DNA from: an uncultured bacterium | Lineage (GTDB): Bacteria > Actinomycetota > Coriobacteriia > Coriobacteriales > Coriobacteriaceae | DNA: 64,000 nucleotides | Assembly: GCA_905214105.1 (NCBI GenBank) | Contig: CAJMKK010000004.1 | Coordinates: 1-64,000 of the forward strand | Reading direction: 5' to 3' | Part shown: one piece after another, positions 1 to 8,260 of the stretch | Numbering within the stretch: the first letter of the stretch is position 1 | Layout: each line of letters opens with the position of its first letter | Translations under genes and position numbers: made by a program | Notes under the pieces: generated by a model | The model's input: only the letters and a program-made list of their open reading frames with translations | What the model was told of the DNA's origin: nothing | The model's database searches: none

Positions 1-89
1 CGCAACGCGTTGCGCTGAGTCCTGAGGCTGTTGCAATGAAAATGAGAATCAAGGATGAGTAGAGGGACGGACAGCCCCGTAATTTCCTC

Positions 90-143
90 TTGCTCAACTG
101 TACATAGTGTGTATATACTGTGCTTACCGGTTATATACACGTG
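90..143 (+). promoter_or_regulatory. Promoter and inverted-repeat operator of the GntR/ABC operon
   Basis: A sigma70-like promoter is visible: TTGCTC at 90-95, an 18-bp spacer and TATACT at 114-119. The inverted repeat GTGTATATA (109-117) / TATATACAC (132-140) overlaps the -10 box and the likely start of transcription. This placement suits repression by the GntR protein encoded just downstream. Binding by that protein is inferred. Confidence 0.6.
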
Positions 144-167
144 TAGCCCATCAGCTAAGGAGCCGCT

Positions 168-548
168 GTGGACATCATCCTATCCAATTCGAGCGACAAG
201 CCCATCTACGAGCAGATAACCTCTCAGGTCAAAGCTCAGATCCTTTCGGGCACGCTTGCTGCGGGAGCCAAACTCCCCAGCATCCGTGCACTCGCGAGCG
301 ACCTGGGTGTGAGCGTCATCACCACCAAACGCGCCTACGCCGACCTGGAGCAGCTCGGGTTTATCTGCACCGTGCAGGGCAAGGGCTGTTTTGTCGCCGA
401 GGGCAACCAGGAGCTTTTGCGCGAAAACCAGCTCTGCCATATCGAAGAGCTGCTTGCGAAAGCGGCAAGCCAAGCCGAAGCCTTGGGCGTCACGCGCGAC
501 AAACTGCACGAGATGCTCGACCTGGTAGCCCCCGAAACCATGCAGTAG
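168..548 (+). CDS. GntR family transcriptional regulator (YtrA-like)
   Basis: A 126-aa DNA-binding regulator. It has the N-terminal GntR winged helix (PIYEQITSQVKAQILSG, then LPSIRALASDLGVSVITTKRAY) and only a short helical tail, the layout of the YtrA subfamily. The start is GTG, supported by TAAGGAG a few bases upstream. It is the first gene of an operon with an ABC ATPase (starts 572) and an ABC-2 permease. YtrA-type repressors usually control such a transporter in response to cell-envelope stress. The inverted repeat overlapping its promoter is the probable autoregulatory site. Confidence 0.9.
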   Translation: MDIILSNSSDKPIYEQITSQVKAQILSGTLAAGAKLPSIRALASDLGVSVITTKRAYADLEQLGFICTVQGKGCFVAEGNQELLRENQLCHIEELLAKAASQAEALGVTRDKLHEMLDLVAPETMQ

Positions 549-571
549 CCATCTGCAAGAAAGGCTATACC

Positions 572-1453
572 ATGCAAAAGTTGCTAGAACTCAAAGGTAT
601 CTCACGCCGTGTGAGCGACCGCTTTTCGCTGCGCGACGTCACGCTTGCCGTGGAGCCTGGCCAGATCGTCGGCTTTGTTGGTGCCAACGGTGCTGGCAAA
701 ACAACGACGATTCGAGCCGCGCTCGGGCTTATAAAGCTCGATGCCGGCGAGGTGCATCTGTTTGGACAGCGCTGCGACACCAACGCGCCCGACGAGACGC
801 AGCGCCACCTGCGCTCCCGCGTAGGCCTTGTCCTGGACACGTGCCCCTTCCCCTCCACGCTCAAGGTGGGCCAGATCGAGAGGCTCGTAGGCCCGGCGTA
901 CCCCACGTGGGACCGCGAAACGTTCGCCGGATTCATCAACCGATTTGACCTCAATCCCAAGACAAAGGTCAAGGACCTCTCCCGCGGCATGGGCATGAAG
1001 CTGCAGCTCGCGTGTGCGCTCAGTCACAATGCCAAGCTGCTCGTTTTGGACGAAGCCACCGCGGGCCTCGATCCCATGGCGCGCGAAGAGCTGCTCGATG
1101 AACTGCTTGCCTTTGTTTCCGACGGCCAGCGCAGCGTACTGCTCTCGAGCCACATTACGTCCGACCTCGATCGTACCGCCGACCGCGTCATCTGCATCGA
1201 TAACGGCTCGATTGTATTTGACCTGCCGCGCGAGGACATTACCGACCGCGCCGGCATCGCCCACTGTACCCAAGCACAGGCCGCCGAGCTTACGGCTTGC
1301 GTCGAAGGCGCCCGTGCCGCCCGCCACGCCTATAGCGTGGACGTGCTCGTGCCCAACCGTCGCGATACGCTCGAGGCTTTCCCCGAGATTCCCTGCGATC
1401 GGGCAACCATTGATGATTATCTTCGCCTCATGCTGAAAGGGGCTTCGAAATGA
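572..1453 (+). CDS. ABC transporter ATP-binding protein
   Basis: The 293-aa ATPase subunit of a YtrB/EcsA-like exporter. Visible motifs are Walker A GANGAGKTTT, the signature region LSRGMGMKLQLACAL (a diverged LSGG) and Walker B LLVLDEATAGLDP followed by the H-loop SSH. ATG 572 was chosen because of the RBS AAGAAAGG. The reading frame stays open far upstream through the GntR gene, but that extension overlaps the regulator and shows no family similarity. The stop overlaps the permease start by 4 bp (ATGA), indicating translational coupling. The substrate cannot be told from sequence. Confidence 0.92.
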   Translation: MQKLLELKGISRRVSDRFSLRDVTLAVEPGQIVGFVGANGAGKTTTIRAALGLIKLDAGEVHLFGQRCDTNAPDETQRHLRSRVGLVLDTCPFPSTLKVGQIERLVGPAYPTWDRETFAGFINRFDLNPKTKVKDLSRGMGMKLQLACALSHNAKLLVLDEATAGLDPMAREELLDELLAFVSDGQRSVLLSSHITSDLDRTADRVICIDNGSIVFDLPREDITDRAGIAHCTQAQAAELTACVEGARAARHAYSVDVLVPNRRDTLEAFPEIPCDRATIDDYLRLMLKGASK

Positions 1454-2148
1454 AACGCGCCTTTATGTCCGAGCTCGCCATCGTTCGCACGCTTATCCCG
1501 AGTATCGCGGGCGTCGGCCTGTTCATATTCGTCGTGCTGACTCTCGCCAACGCATCGGATGGAGATTCCGGCATGAGTGCCGGCGCCTGCGCGGTCAGCG
1601 CCATGTCGCCCATCATGGTCATGAGCTCGCTGGCCGGCTTCGACAATCAAAACGGATGGGAGCGCTATCGGGCAACGCTGCCCTTCTCGCGCAAAGACAT
1701 TATTTGTGCCCGCTACCTGTGCATCGTTGTCTTCTCGGCCATCATGGCCTGCGCCGCCGTGCTTTTGAACATCATCGTCCTTCCGCTCTTCAACAGTGCG
1801 GGCGTGACCTCGACAGGACAAACCGTCTTTGAGATCGCAATCGCCTCGGCAGCCTCGATGCTCATCTCACTCATGATGGTATTTCTGGCGCAGCCGCTGT
1901 TCTTTCGCTTTGGACACATGGAGGCGCTACGCCTATCCGTCGGCCTGTTTGCCCTGCTCGGATGCCTTGCCATGGCCGCACTGAGCTCCTCCAACCCCAT
2001 CAGCAACTGGCTTATGTCGATTGCCGGGGCGAACCCCGATCCTGCCGTCCTCGGCTGTCTGTGCGCAGGAATTGCCGCGCTGGCCCTCGTGCTATGTGCA
2101 CTGAGCTGCGCCGTCAGCACCAAGGTTTATCGAGTACGCAATCTGTAA
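1450..2148 (+). CDS. ABC-2 type permease protein
   Basis: A 232-aa hydrophobic protein with about six predicted membrane segments. Examples are SIAGVGLFIFVVLTLANAS near the N-terminus and a C-terminal segment rich in CLCAGIAALALVLCAL. It matches the size and layout of ABC-2 permeases such as the YtrC/D type, and overlaps the ATPase stop by 4 bp. The motif WERYRATLPFSRKDI is typical of ABC-2 subunits in Firmicutes and Actinobacteria. It probably forms the membrane channel of the exporter. The 90 bp before the next gene, a convergent one, holds no clear terminator. Confidence 0.85.
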   Translation: MKRAFMSELAIVRTLIPSIAGVGLFIFVVLTLANASDGDSGMSAGACAVSAMSPIMVMSSLAGFDNQNGWERYRATLPFSRKDIICARYLCIVVFSAIMACAAVLLNIIVLPLFNSAGVTSTGQTVFEIAIASAASMLISLMMVFLAQPLFFRFGHMEALRLSVGLFALLGCLAMAALSSSNPISNWLMSIAGANPDPAVLGCLCAGIAALALVLCALSCAVSTKVYRVRNL

Positions 2149-2238
2149 GCATGCGAGTCTCGATCCACGAAGGGAGTGATCGCCCCCCCTCCCCGCAAAT
2201 CCGTGGCAAACGGCATGTCCCCGGCGTGCGCCACCGTG

Positions 2239-3540
2239 CTACTTGCACAGCGGCTTGGGCAGCGGAATGCCTGCCGCAATGACGGCGGCGATTATCATGC
2301 AGACGATACCCTTGAGCGGGAAGCACATAAGCAGCAGGCCCACGACCATGACGGGCTGACGCATAACGGCGCCCATCGTCGAGGCGGTGCAGACGGCGAC
2401 GCAAAAGACCGGATCGGCGCCGGTAAGGATAGCGAAGCCGTAGCCCAGGCTCACGCCCGAAAAGATGACGGGGAAGAAGTGACCGCCGCGCCAGCCCAGG
2501 TTGATGAGGGCGGGCGTCAGCATGGCCTTGACCAGACCGGTTGCAATAAGCACGCCGGCGGGGATGGTCAGATAGGTTTCCATAAGCACGTCGGCCTGCG
2601 TCTCGCCGGCAAACATGGTGAAGGGCAGAGCCGTACCGCAGGCGGCAAGTACCAGACCGGCCAGCATGGCCTTGGCGACGGGGCGCTCCCCCATCGCGTG
2701 CGCCAGAGCCTCGCTCGCGTGCTCCGAGACAAAGTACAGCCAGCCGCAGACCGTGCCGACGAGCGACAGGGGGATAAGCCAGGCAAGCTCAAGGTTACCC
2801 ACCTGGGCGGCCTCGAACCTCGGCATGCCCATGCCGCCGCCCATAAGCTGGCCGAGCAGCAGGTAGGTACCCAGACCGCCGGCAATCGCAATGCCGTAGA
2901 CCACGGTCTTTTGCGCCTTGGGAAGCTTGATCGTGATCTCATCGGACGCGGACTCATCGTCATTAGCGCCCTGGCCGTCGGCGCTACCGGCGAGCGGCGC
3001 CACAAAGCCAAACACGGGCGCGGTGAAGAGCGCCGTCAGGGCAGCTTGGGTACCCAGCAGCGTGAGCTGCCTAAACTCGGAGCCAAAGCGACGCATGCGG
3101 TCGCCGACCCAGCTGCACAGACCCGCAATGACGCCGGTCAGGCCGGCCTCCGGTCCAATGCTTCCGCCAAATAGCAGTGGCAGCAATGCCGCAAGCGAAA
3201 GCTTGCCCAAGTTGTCGTACGGGTAGCGGCCGTCGCGCTTTACCTTGACCATCACTTGGTTGAGGTCATCGGTCTTGGTGCCCGTCATCTTTTCGTACAG
3301 ACCGATCAGCAGGCCGCCCAGCAGGCAGACGAAAAACGGATACGGCAAAAAACCGAACGGACCGCTCGCGAGCTCGGGCGAAGCGACGCCCAGCATATGC
3401 GGGATCTCGGTCCATAGATAGTCGATACCGTGCTCCATCGCAAAAAAGAACAGCCAGACCGCGGCGCCTGCAAACGCACCGGTCACGGCAACGCTCACTA
3501 AAAACAACGCACGATTTTTGGGTTTTGCAAGGTTATCCAT
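2239..3540 (-). CDS. ClC family chloride channel / H+-Cl- antiporter
   Basis: A 433-aa membrane protein of the voltage-gated chloride channel family. FGGSIGPEAGLTG corresponds to the G(K/R)EGP anion-selectivity region, with the gating glutamate kept as GPEAG. A second conserved block, WRGGHFFPVIFSG, corresponds to the GGGxFxP segment. Hydrophobic helices run through the whole length and there are no CBS domains, as in many short bacterial ClCs. The ATG is in a good context after a purine-rich stretch. The gene stands alone on the minus strand, downstream of the LOG and K+ channel pair. Confidence 0.9.
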   Translation of the reverse strand: MDNLAKPKNRALFLVSVAVTGAFAGAAVWLFFFAMEHGIDYLWTEIPHMLGVASPELASGPFGFLPYPFFVCLLGGLLIGLYEKMTGTKTDDLNQVMVKVKRDGRYPYDNLGKLSLAALLPLLFGGSIGPEAGLTGVIAGLCSWVGDRMRRFGSEFRQLTLLGTQAALTALFTAPVFGFVAPLAGSADGQGANDDESASDEITIKLPKAQKTVVYGIAIAGGLGTYLLLGQLMGGGMGMPRFEAAQVGNLELAWLIPLSLVGTVCGWLYFVSEHASEALAHAMGERPVAKAMLAGLVLAACGTALPFTMFAGETQADVLMETYLTIPAGVLIATGLVKAMLTPALINLGWRGGHFFPVIFSGVSLGYGFAILTGADPVFCVAVCTASTMGAVMRQPVMVVGLLLMCFPLKGIVCMIIAAVIAAGIPLPKPLCK

Positions 3541-3666
3541 CGGGGCCTCCCGTGGTCAAAATCGACAAGGATACGTTTTATTGTAAGACGGGCACAGCGC
3601 GGACGTGCCGACCATCCACGCCGCGAACGGCGCCATTGGGCGCCGCACGTGCGATAGGCCTACGGC

Positions 3667-4200
3667 TTAGCTGCCGATAATCGATGCGATCTCGTGCAGG
3701 TCCTCGGCAAAGTAAATGCCTTGCTGGCGTCTCGGGCTCGAAAGCCCCTTATCAATCATGTGCTCGAGCAGCGCCTTGAGGTCGTTGTAGTAACCGTTCA
3801 GGTTGTACAGGATGCACGGTGCGCTCAGATGTCCCAACGACACGGCCGACATGACCTCGGCAATCTCCTCGAGCGTGCCCGTACCGCCCGGAAAGGCGAC
3901 GAACGCATCGCCGAGCTCGATCATCTTGGCCTTACGCTCGGCCATGTCGCTCGTCACGATCAGGTCATCGATACCATCGTGCTGAAACTCGGCCTCGATA
4001 AAAAAGCTCGGCTCAACACCGGTCACGCGCCCGCCGGCATCGAGCACGCTATCGGCGAGCGCGCCCATCAGTCCCGACTTGGACCCGCCGTATACCAGCG
4101 CGTGGCCGTTGGAGCCAATCCATGTGCCGAGCTGCCGCACCGCAGGCAGAAACGCCGGGTCGTTACCGACGCTGGCGCCCAGGTATACCGTAATATTCAT
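3667..4200 (-). CDS. LOG family protein (nucleotide 5'-monophosphate phosphoribohydrolase-like)
   Basis: A 177-aa Rossmann-fold protein. The signature motif PGGTGTLEE is present, with GGSKSGLMG in the nucleotide-binding loop where most members have GGG/GGxxGLMG. LOG proteins cleave nucleoside 5'-monophosphates to a free base and ribose 5-phosphate. In bacteria the physiological substrate is often unknown. ATG 4200 was chosen because GAGGGGGA lies just upstream and because MNITVYLGAS begins the conserved first strand. The frame stays open about 40 codons further without similarity. It lies 37 bp after the K+ channel gene and is probably cotranscribed. Confidence 0.88.
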   Translation of the reverse strand: MNITVYLGASVGNDPAFLPAVRQLGTWIGSNGHALVYGGSKSGLMGALADSVLDAGGRVTGVEPSFFIEAEFQHDGIDDLIVTSDMAERKAKMIELGDAFVAFPGGTGTLEEIAEVMSAVSLGHLSAPCILYNLNGYYNDLKALLEHMIDKGLSSPRRQQGIYFAEDLHEIASIIGS

Positions 4201-4237
4201 ATTTTTGTCCCCCTCATCGTGACGCGCGGCGCCCGCC

Positions 4238-4663
4238 CTAGCGTTGGCGTCGGCGATATTCGCGCACGCGGCGCGACAGGTCAGCGAGCTCGTCACGATC
4301 GAGCTCTTCCAAATGCTCAAGATCGTCCATAAAGCGCGCCATGGTGTCCTTTTGGCGCATCTTGATGAGCGTATTGCAGTAGTTCACCGCCACGCCCGTG
4401 AGCATGGCGATGTAGAAGATGCTGATGACGCTCAAAACGACGGTGATAGCGCGGGCAACCGGCGTTTCGGCCGGGATATCGCCAAAGCCGATCGTCGATA
4501 CGGTCTCAAAGCTAAACCAGAGGCCATCGCCAAACGTAAGGGTCGCAGGGTCGGACAGCCAGACGGCCGTCGAGCACAGCAGGTAGAAGATAAGAAACAG
4601 ACCCGTGATGCGCGCAAAGCCGGCCTGTCGTAGTACGTCGGCAAGCGTCCTCAACCTGTTCAT
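4238..4663 (-). CDS. Two-TM potassium channel family protein
   Basis: A 141-aa protein of the ion-channel (Ion_trans_2) family. It has an N-terminal membrane helix (ITGLFLIFYLLCSTAVW), a pore loop ending in TVSTIGFGD, a second membrane helix and a charged, probably helical C-terminal tail of about 50 residues. TIGFGD is a K+ selectivity filter. The start ATG follows GGGAAAGGGG. No RCK or cyclic-nucleotide domain is present, so gating input is not evident. It is the promoter-proximal gene of a likely pair with the LOG gene. Confidence 0.87.
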   Translation of the reverse strand: MNRLRTLADVLRQAGFARITGLFLIFYLLCSTAVWLSDPATLTFGDGLWFSFETVSTIGFGDIPAETPVARAITVVLSVISIFYIAMLTGVAVNYCNTLIKMRQKDTMARFMDDLEHLEELDRDELADLSRRVREYRRRQR

Positions 4664-4719
4664 CGCGACCCCTTTCCCAGACGCCCAATCTCGTTCGCTC
4701 GGTATTGTCCCACAACCGA

Positions 4720-4770
4720 CAGTTAGGGACGTTTCTTTTGTGCCGGACAGATTGGGACTGTCCCCAACTG
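4720..4770. repeat. Intergenic inverted repeat
   Basis: Arms CAGTTAGGGAC (4720-4730) and GTCCCCAACTG (4760-4770) pair with one mismatch around a 29-nt loop. The GGGAC/GTCCC core recalls the other palindromes in this window. The element lies between the divergent K+ channel and sensor kinase genes. Confidence 0.5.
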
Positions 4771-4861
4771 CCGGGCGGGACCGTTTAGCGGTGCAGCTGC
4801 CGACTGGGCAGGCTGAGCTGGTATCCTTATGCGGTAATGTCTCGATTCGTTAGGATTGCAT

Positions 4862-6541
4862 GTGAGAGCTTCCGCTGTCCTTCGTTCAGTTATATATCGC
4901 ACCTTGGCCGTCGCGCTTGCCGTGCTCGCCGTACTGAGCACCATCATGCCCGCCCCCGCCTATGCCGCCAATACCGATCAGCAGGTCAAAACGGTCCGCG
5001 TTGGTTGGCTCGTCAACAACGAGGGCTTCCAGGACGGCATCCCCGGCGAGCGTCTCTCGGGATGGGGTTACGAATACCTCCAGACCCTCTCGTACTACAC
5101 ACCCGGCTGGCAGTACGAATACGTCTCCGGCACCTTCACCGAGCTTATGGAGAAGCTCGAGACGGGCGAGATCGACCTCATGCCCAACATCTCCTACTCC
5201 GAGGAACGCGCCCAAAAGCTGCTCTTTTCCTCGAACCCCGAGGGCACCGAGCGCTACTACATCTATGCCAGGCCCGAGCGCGACGATCTGGCCAAGGGTG
5301 ACCCCCGAGCGCTCCAAGGCCTTACCATCGGCTGCAACCCCGGCGTTATGCAAACCTTCGTTGGCCAGCAATGGCTCGCCAACGAAGGAATCGCCTGCAC
5401 ATACAAGGAGTATGACGGAAACTCCGTTCTCTTTGATGCGCTGGCAAACGGCGAGGTCGATGCCGTCATCATGAACGACACGACCTCGTCGCCCAGTGCC
5501 TCCCCCATGTTCTACACTGGGTCGAGCGACTACTATTTTGCCGTCCCCAAAAGCCGCCCCGACCTGATGGACGACATCAATGCCGCCATGACAGCAATCG
5601 CCCGCGTCAACCCACGCTATAACGACGAAGTCAAATCTCACTACTCGGCCCAAAACAGCGGTTCATCATCGCTCAACGGCCCCGAATGTTCCTGGCTCAA
5701 AGCAAACAACAACACCATCACGCTCGGCTACATTACGGGCAAACTCCCCTACTGCAACGAAGACGAAGACGGCAAAATGGAAGGCTCGCTCGCATCGCTT
5801 GCGACGACGCTACACGATAAATTTGGCATTACGGTCAAAACCGTCGCCTTTGATAGCTACAAGATGATGTCAAAGGCCCTGTCAAAGGGAAGCATAGACG
5901 TTGCGCTGCCGGCATACCGAGATTACTGGTTTGCCGAGCAATCAGGCGTTGTGCAGTCGGTATCGTTGGGGACCATGTCCCTCACCGCCATCCACGCCGG
6001 CAGTAACCTGAAAAAAGACCTTCAGAACATCGCCTGTACCAAATCATCGTTTGTCAACCGAAATGCACTTGAAAGTCTATTCCCCACAGCGACCGTAACC
6101 GAATACCAATCCGACGATGAAGCGTTCGACGCCCTCAGGAAGGGAACGGCGCGCTGCATCGTCGCTCCCAGTTCACGCGTAAAAACCATCGGTGACCGTT
6201 ATGATCTCGAGGACTGCGAGACGGTCGAGCTCCCTGACACCTGTGACCTCGCGTGCTTGATGTCGCGCGGCAAGCCCGAACTGCTGGGAATCATCAACAA
6301 GGGCATCATCAATGCCGGAGAATCGCTCTCCGCAAGTAATTACTCCTCCACGTCGTACACGGCCCAGGAATCCAACACGCTTCAATTCCTTTATCGCAAC
6401 CGCACCGCCATTGCAGCTACCCTCATCGGTATGTTGTCGGTCGGCATCGTCCTGCTCATCTGGGCGCTCGTGCGCGCTCGAACCGAGCGCAAAAAGCCGA
6501 TGCTGCCAACGCCGCTAAGACGGCATTCCTCACGCGCATGA
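4862..6541 (+). CDS. Sensor kinase, periplasmic-binding-protein sensor half (frameshifted before kinase)
   Basis: About 559 codons. A signal or membrane segment (RTLAVALAVLAVLSTIMPAPAYA) is followed by two type-2 periplasmic binding domains: KTVRVGWLVNNEGFQ to about residue 265, and a second after CSWLKANNNTITLGYITGK. A membrane helix near the end (IAATLIGMLSVGIVLLIWAL) follows. GTG 4862 is preferred, with TTAGGA upstream; TTG 4856 is possible. The frame breaks at 6496. After AAAAAG the expected kinase linker (ADAANAAKTAFLTRM) continues in the -1 frame, so this half ends out of frame at 6541. The family is BvgS-like hybrid kinases that sense amino acids or similar small solutes. Confidence 0.75.
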   Translation: MRASAVLRSVIYRTLAVALAVLAVLSTIMPAPAYAANTDQQVKTVRVGWLVNNEGFQDGIPGERLSGWGYEYLQTLSYYTPGWQYEYVSGTFTELMEKLETGEIDLMPNISYSEERAQKLLFSSNPEGTERYYIYARPERDDLAKGDPRALQGLTIGCNPGVMQTFVGQQWLANEGIACTYKEYDGNSVLFDALANGEVDAVIMNDTTSSPSASPMFYTGSSDYYFAVPKSRPDLMDDINAAMTAIARVNPRYNDEVKSHYSAQNSGSSSLNGPECSWLKANNNTITLGYITGKLPYCNEDEDGKMEGSLASLATTLHDKFGITVKTVAFDSYKMMSKALSKGSIDVALPAYRDYWFAEQSGVVQSVSLGTMSLTAIHAGSNLKKDLQNIACTKSSFVNRNALESLFPTATVTEYQSDDEAFDALRKGTARCIVAPSSRVKTIGDRYDLEDCETVELPDTCDLACLMSRGKPELLGIINKGIINAGESLSASNYSSTSYTAQESNTLQFLYRNRTAIAATLIGMLSVGIVLLIWALVRARTERKKPMLPTPLRRHSSRA

Positions 6542-7665
6542 GCCACGACATCCGTACGCCGCTCAACGGTATCCTGGGCCTTATCGAAATTGAAGAATTG
6601 AAGGAAGGCGATATGCAAGTCGCCCGCGAGAGCCGTGCCAAGGCGCGCGTTGCCGCCAATCACCTGCTCTCGCTGATCAACGACATCCTCGAGATGGGAA
6701 AAATCGAAGACCGCAAGCTAACACTGGAACATGCGCCTTTTAACCTCAAAGAGCTTTGTGACGATACGCTGGTGCTGTGCAAGCTCCGCGCGTCCAGTAA
6801 CGGCATCACAATGCAGGACAATAGTCTGCCGTACGCCACGGGGCCATACGTAATCGGCAGTCCCACCCATATCCGACAGGTCATGATCAACCTGTTAGAC
6901 AACAGCATTAAGTACAACAAGCACGGCGGCTCCGTCACCTTTAGTTCACAGACCAAGCCACTCGATAACGGGCGCGTGCTCTTTTGCTTTAGCGTTTCGG
7001 ATACCGGCATTGGCATGGCTCCCGAGTTTTTAAAGCATATCTATGAGCCGTTTGCCCAAGAAGGTGACGATGCGCGCAGCAAGTTCCAAGGAACCGGCAT
7101 GGGCATGCCAATCGTCAAGTCGCTTATTGAACTGATGGGCGGCACCATCGAAGTCACCAGCGAACTCCATGTGGGCACCACGTTCTACGTGGAAATTCCG
7201 CTCGATATCGACAAGAACCCCCGGGCGCGGGCGAATACGGTCGAGAGGGCGCTCGACTGCTCGCTCGCCGACATGAACGTGCTGCTCGCCGAAGACAACG
7301 AATTGAATGCCGAGATTGCCCAGACGCTGCTAGAATCCGAGGGCGTCGTGGTCACCCGCGCCGTCAACGGCAACGAAGTCGTCGATCTGTACCTGTCTCA
7401 TCCCGCCGGCAGCTTCGATGCGATCCTGATGGACATCATGATACCGGGCATGGACGGCTATGAGGCAACCCGCGCGATTCGCCTGAGCAAGAAGGCCGAT
7501 GCAGCCGATATCCCCATCATCGCGCTCACCGCCAATGCCTTTGCCGAGGACGCCAAGGCGGCACACGACGCCGGCATGAACGCCCATCTGTCCAAACCGC
7601 TCGACTTTAACAAGCTCAAAATCATACTCGCCCGCATCAAGAAAAACGGACCCGTTTCGCTATAG
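6538..7665 (+). CDS. Sensor kinase, hybrid histidine kinase half (HisKA-HATPase-REC)
   Basis: A 375-aa open frame. H-box MSHDIRTPLNGILGL, N-box MINLLDNSIKYN, G-boxes SDTGIGM and GTGMGM, then a receiver domain with acidic pair AEDNELN, phospho-acceptor LMDIMIPGMDG and conserved K in HLSKPLD. The true domain boundary is upstream: the same frame runs back to 6496 and encodes the usual dimerisation linker. Without a frameshift this half has no sensor or membrane anchor and no good RBS. A -1 shift at 6496 would give one product of about 934 residues. The decision between programmed shift, strain mutation and sequencing error is open. Confidence 0.75.
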   Translation: MSHDIRTPLNGILGLIEIEELKEGDMQVARESRAKARVAANHLLSLINDILEMGKIEDRKLTLEHAPFNLKELCDDTLVLCKLRASSNGITMQDNSLPYATGPYVIGSPTHIRQVMINLLDNSIKYNKHGGSVTFSSQTKPLDNGRVLFCFSVSDTGIGMAPEFLKHIYEPFAQEGDDARSKFQGTGMGMPIVKSLIELMGGTIEVTSELHVGTTFYVEIPLDIDKNPRARANTVERALDCSLADMNVLLAEDNELNAEIAQTLLESEGVVVTRAVNGNEVVDLYLSHPAGSFDAILMDIMIPGMDGYEATRAIRLSKKADAADIPIIALTANAFAEDAKAAHDAGMNAHLSKPLDFNKLKIILARIKKNGPVSL

Positions 7666-7707
7666 TTTGTGCTCAACCACCATGCACGACCAGAAAGGAA
7701 GCCAACG

Positions 7708-8187
7708 ATGTTTAGGCCCCTGCGTCGAAAGAAACGCGCCATCACTGACGAGGAAGCACGCAAATTGCTTGCCGCCTGCAAGCGCGGCGTCTTTGCCGTC
7801 AACGGCGACGATGGCTACCCTTATGCCATTCCCGTCAACTACTTCTTTGACACCGAGCACGACAAGATTTATTTCCATGGCGCCAAGGCTGGCCACAAGG
7901 TCGATTCACTCAAGCGTGACGACAAAGTCTGCTTTACCGTGTACGGCAACGAGTGGTACAAGGACGATGACTGGGCTCCCTACGTTATGAGTACCGTGGT
8001 CTTTGGCCGTTGCCGCCTGGTAGATGAGGCCCCCGCGTTTATCGAGGACAAAGTCCGCCAGCTCGCGCTTAAGTACTACCCTTCTGCCGAAGAAGTCGAG
8101 GAGGAAATCGCCAAAGACATCAAGGGCGTCCAACTCTACGAGATTTCGATTGAGCACCTTTGCGGCAAGCAGATTCAAGAAAAGTAA
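7708..8187 (+). CDS. Pyridoxamine 5'-phosphate oxidase family protein (NimA-like flavin-binding)
   Basis: A 159-aa split-barrel protein. ITDEEARKLLAACKRGVFAVNGDDGYPYAIPVNYF and the later KIYFHGAKAGHKVDSLKRDDKVCFTVYG are the FMN-binding signature stretches of the NimA/YhbP-type PNPOx family. Members reduce small aromatic or nitro compounds or act as flavin-dependent redox proteins; the substrate is unknown. ATG 7708 follows AGAAAGGAAG at good spacing. It is the last plus-strand gene before a shared terminator with the convergent kinase operon. Confidence 0.85.
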   Translation: MFRPLRRKKRAITDEEARKLLAACKRGVFAVNGDDGYPYAIPVNYFFDTEHDKIYFHGAKAGHKVDSLKRDDKVCFTVYGNEWYKDDDWAPYVMSTVVFGRCRLVDEAPAFIEDKVRQLALKYYPSAEEVEEEIAKDIKGVQLYEISIEHLCGKQIQEK

Positions 8188-8214
8188 GCCCAAAAACAGG
8201 TCCTACAAATAGCA

Positions 8215-8260
8215 AAATGGCTCGGTTCCAACCAGTATTGGAACCGAGCCATTTGTTTAT
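8215..8260. terminator. Bidirectional Rho-independent terminator
   Basis: A perfect 16-bp stem: AAATGGCTCGGTTCCA (8215-8230) pairs with 8239-8254 around an 8-nt loop. It sits between two convergent genes and has A-rich and T-rich flanks, so it can serve both strands. Confidence 0.9.

Noticed and set aside
2176..3174. A 332-codon plus-strand frame over the ClC gene
   Set aside because: His/Gly/Asp-rich shadow of a well-defined membrane protein.
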